64,000 bases of DNA, taken from Citrus sinensis. Lineage: Eukaryota > Streptophyta > Magnoliopsida > Sapindales > Rutaceae. Below the pieces are notes generated by a model. The model ran no database searches and was not told the origin of the DNA. It saw only the letters and a program-made list of their open reading frames with translations. The position numbers and the translations under genes were made by a program. This document shows positions 61,837-64,000 of this stretch, in pieces. Numbering within the stretch: position 1 is the first letter of the stretch; every line of letters begins with the position of its first letter. Location: positions 28,931,501 to 28,995,500 of the forward strand of contig NC_068557.1 of the NCBI RefSeq assembly GCF_022201045.2, in the 5' to 3' direction.

Positions 61837-62418
61837 GTCTTTCTTCTTCCTCTTCTAGGGTTTGGAAATAGACAGATAGATATTGGTTCGGTGTAAGTAA
61901 CAACAGATCACCTTCGGGTTCTAGAATGGACATTTAGATCATTAGACAAAATATGAATGGCTTATGAATGGGCCCCACTCTCTTTCTCATACCGTCCTTA
62001 TCAGGTTTGGTCCCACTTTCATATTGGGTGTGTTTGTTATACAAAATTAACAAAATATTTTTGTTTTTCTTCAACTTTACTTGATGGAACTGACTTTCTA
62101 GCTCAAAAGTGAAAATTAGAACCATTTGAGTTTGTTCAGGACAACTTCTCCCTGACGACTTTATTAAGAAATACAAATCACAAAATTCGGGCATACACTC
62201 ACAATAAAATATTGGATTTTAAAAAGTAGGATAAGGAGCAACAGGAAATTATTGCTCGTCATTCATCGCCCAATCATTCGAATATTAAAAAAATAGTAAT
62301 AATAAGAAAAACCATCGGCGCCCACTGAAGGTCTTTTCTTAAGAAAATACCTGCGCAACTGTATTTATATTCCACAGAAATACGCAAGCAAAAGCTCCCT
62401 CAAAGAAAAAAAAAAAAA
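61837..62418. other. Intergenic upstream of CXXS1
   Basis: Leader and promoter of the thioredoxin gene, then AT-rich DNA. No gene seen. Confidence 0.5.
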
Positions 62419-63197
62419 AAAAATTATCGGTCATATATTCTTAAATAATACTTGTATCAAATATGTGTAAACACTTTTTAAGTGTATCACTCATATATCT
62501 TAAGTTGACAAAACACTTCTACCGTCCACCATTCCATCAACTTTCGTTTGCAAGCGTTGACATCATAAGGATAATTTAATTTTTAAGACTGACGAAACTT
62601 TGATAAAAAAAAATATATAATCTCATTTACTTAGTAAAAAATGACATGTCATATGATATATATTGATAAAAATAATATGTCATTCCACTTATCGGATAAT
62701 TGTTAATAATTACTAAAAAAAATTATTTTACAATCGAATCTAGTCCTCCAAAATTTAATCTAAATTTTTAAAAATCTACTCCTCCAAGCTCCAACTGAAA
62801 ATTTTTATGGTATAATATGTATAATTATAAATAATATGTTGCTAATAATTTTTTATGATATAATATAAATATTTTTTATGAATAATTATTAATAATATGT
62901 ACCATTAATAATTCATTTTTTAATAAAAAAATATATTGTTAATAACAAAATAAAAAAAAATTGTGTATTAAAAATTTACATTAATTTTTTGGATAAATTT
63001 ATCTTTTTACCTTATTTTGAGTTTCAAAGGTAAAATAGTCAATTTGCTACAATTCTGTTAACCTTCTAACGGAAGTTAATGGAATGGTGAACGGCAGAAG
63101 TGTTTTCTCAACTTAGAGTATACAAGTGATACACTTGAAAAGTGTTCACACACATTTGATACGGATATCATTTAAGGATATATAACTGATAATTTTC
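62419..63197. mobile_element. Inverted-repeat DNA element, MULE-like
   Basis: About 780 bp with inverted ends of at least 140 bp. Mirrored blocks: ATTATCGGTCATAT/ATTATCAGTTATAT, TTGTATCAAATATGTGT/CCGTATCAAATGTGTGT, CACTTTTTAAGTGTATCACT/CACTTTTCAAGTGTATCACT, AACACTTCTACCGT/AACACTTCTGCCGT. AT-rich middle, no coding sequence. The left flank is a poly-A run, so the target duplication cannot be read cleanly. Confidence 0.65.
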
Positions 63198-64000
63198 TAA
63201 AAAAATAAAAAGTACAAAATAACAGAGTGAAAAGGACTCAATTTCACTATCAATAAAAGTACATATTACAGAAATTGCTTCCGCGGTTCTACCTTCAAAT
63301 TGTATTCATCAACTGATGAACTTTGTCATACAACAAACAATAGTCACCTTTATAAGCCAATAAATTAACTATCATGCAATGAAAAGCAAAATTAAGATCC
63401 TATAATCTCACCATGACAACCCACTCCAGTGCATGTGGGACACAGTCATTATGAACATGACAAAGTAAACACGTCAGTATTTCAACCATAACTCAACCGA
63501 GAATCAGCAGCCTTCAAAGTCAATTGGCGACTGGGAACCCCAATTTCGCAGGCATTGACTCTCGCAGCAAACCGTAGAGAGCAAAGGGACTCACCAACGG
63601 ACGGAGAATCAGGCGAGATGTTAACAAACATTAAAGTTTTAGAATCTCTCCCAAGACACGGCTGTTCAAAATACGAAACACAAGTTAGAAAGACAAATTG
63701 ATTCCAATAAAAAAAAAATTTATGAGACCATTCTTGCAGATATTCCCGCCGCTTTCTCTGAGTAAGAAAGGCAAGAATCTTCCCATGTATTCTTAATTTT
63801 GCTTTTTACAAGCTTCATTAAGAATACTGTATTAAAAGATGTTGAGGACAAACAATCAAAAGAAACAATAGAAAACAAACAATCAAAGAATGAGCTCTAT
63901 ATGCTCACTAATGCTCCCAGTGATAAAGGATCGGATACAAAATTATAAGATAGCAGTAATAATTACTTTCGTATTGACTGCTTCTGAGGTTCTACCATAC
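63198..64000. other. Right-end intergenic DNA
   Basis: Noncoding. A motif TTCTACC preceded by a GCTTC run recurs (about 63280 and 63985). It may be the 3' flank of a gene beyond the window. No gene supported. Confidence 0.4.

Overview
This is a plant nuclear window from a eudicot. The genes have many short GT-AG introns, intergenic DNA is AT-rich, and the proteins belong to land-plant families (DUF26 receptor kinases, TauE/SafE transporter, group IVc bHLH, CXXS1-type thioredoxin). A woody eudicot such as Citrus is my guess from the style of the proteins; nothing in the window proves it.

Region 1 (about 0.7-48.6 kb) is a tandem cluster of cysteine-rich receptor-like kinase (CRK) genes and relatives. 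Four look complete: 688-3810 (+), 5186-8023 (-), 39567-42721 (+) and 44381-47236 (+). A fifth, 32276-35218 (+), has every exon but carries a perfect 52-bp tandem duplication in exon 1 that shifts the frame. Three more are ectodomain-only: 14730-15823 (+, ends in a short hydrophobic tail that looks GPI-like and seems to derive from a frameshifted membrane helix), 18852-19607 (+, secreted) and 22256-23040 (+, pseudogene). A decayed antisense DUF26 fragment lies at about 48.0-48.6 kb. All CRK genes share the same exon plan: signal peptide plus two DUF26 domains in exon 1, membrane helix in exon 2, then kinase exons of which three are always 211, 238 and 151 nt.

Transposon-derived DNA fills the spaces between CRK genes. 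Several elements can be bounded by their target-site duplications (TSDs). A Pack-MULE with a captured host gene fragment is at 9430-10758 (9-bp TSD). A deleted Mutator element of the DUF1985/Ulp1-carrying type is at 24530-28060 (9-bp TSD). A foldback MULE lies at 30682-31389 (9-bp TSD). Two small MITE families have several copies each. A Harbinger-like MITE is at 20796-21603. A 2.5-kb solo LTR is at 35792-38328 (5-bp TSD). An LTR-like block with a 19-bp tandem array is at 17254-18220. A stretch of about 550 bp upstream of the CRK at 32.3 kb is duplicated at 12.15-12.71 kb.

Region 2 (about 53.9-61.9 kb) is ordinary single-copy gene space: a TauE/SafE membrane transporter (+), a group IVc bHLH transcription factor of the ILR3/bHLH115 kind (-), and a CXXS1-type monothiol thioredoxin (-). 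The rest, to 64 kb, is intergenic with one further inverted-repeat element.

The CRK proteins are expected at the plasma membrane, with apoplastic DUF26 domains and cytosolic Ser/Thr kinases. The secreted and tail-anchored relatives keep only the extracellular part. The cluster therefore shows several stages of gene birth and loss in one place: full receptor, receptor with a fresh frame break, ectodomain-only protein, and dead fragment.
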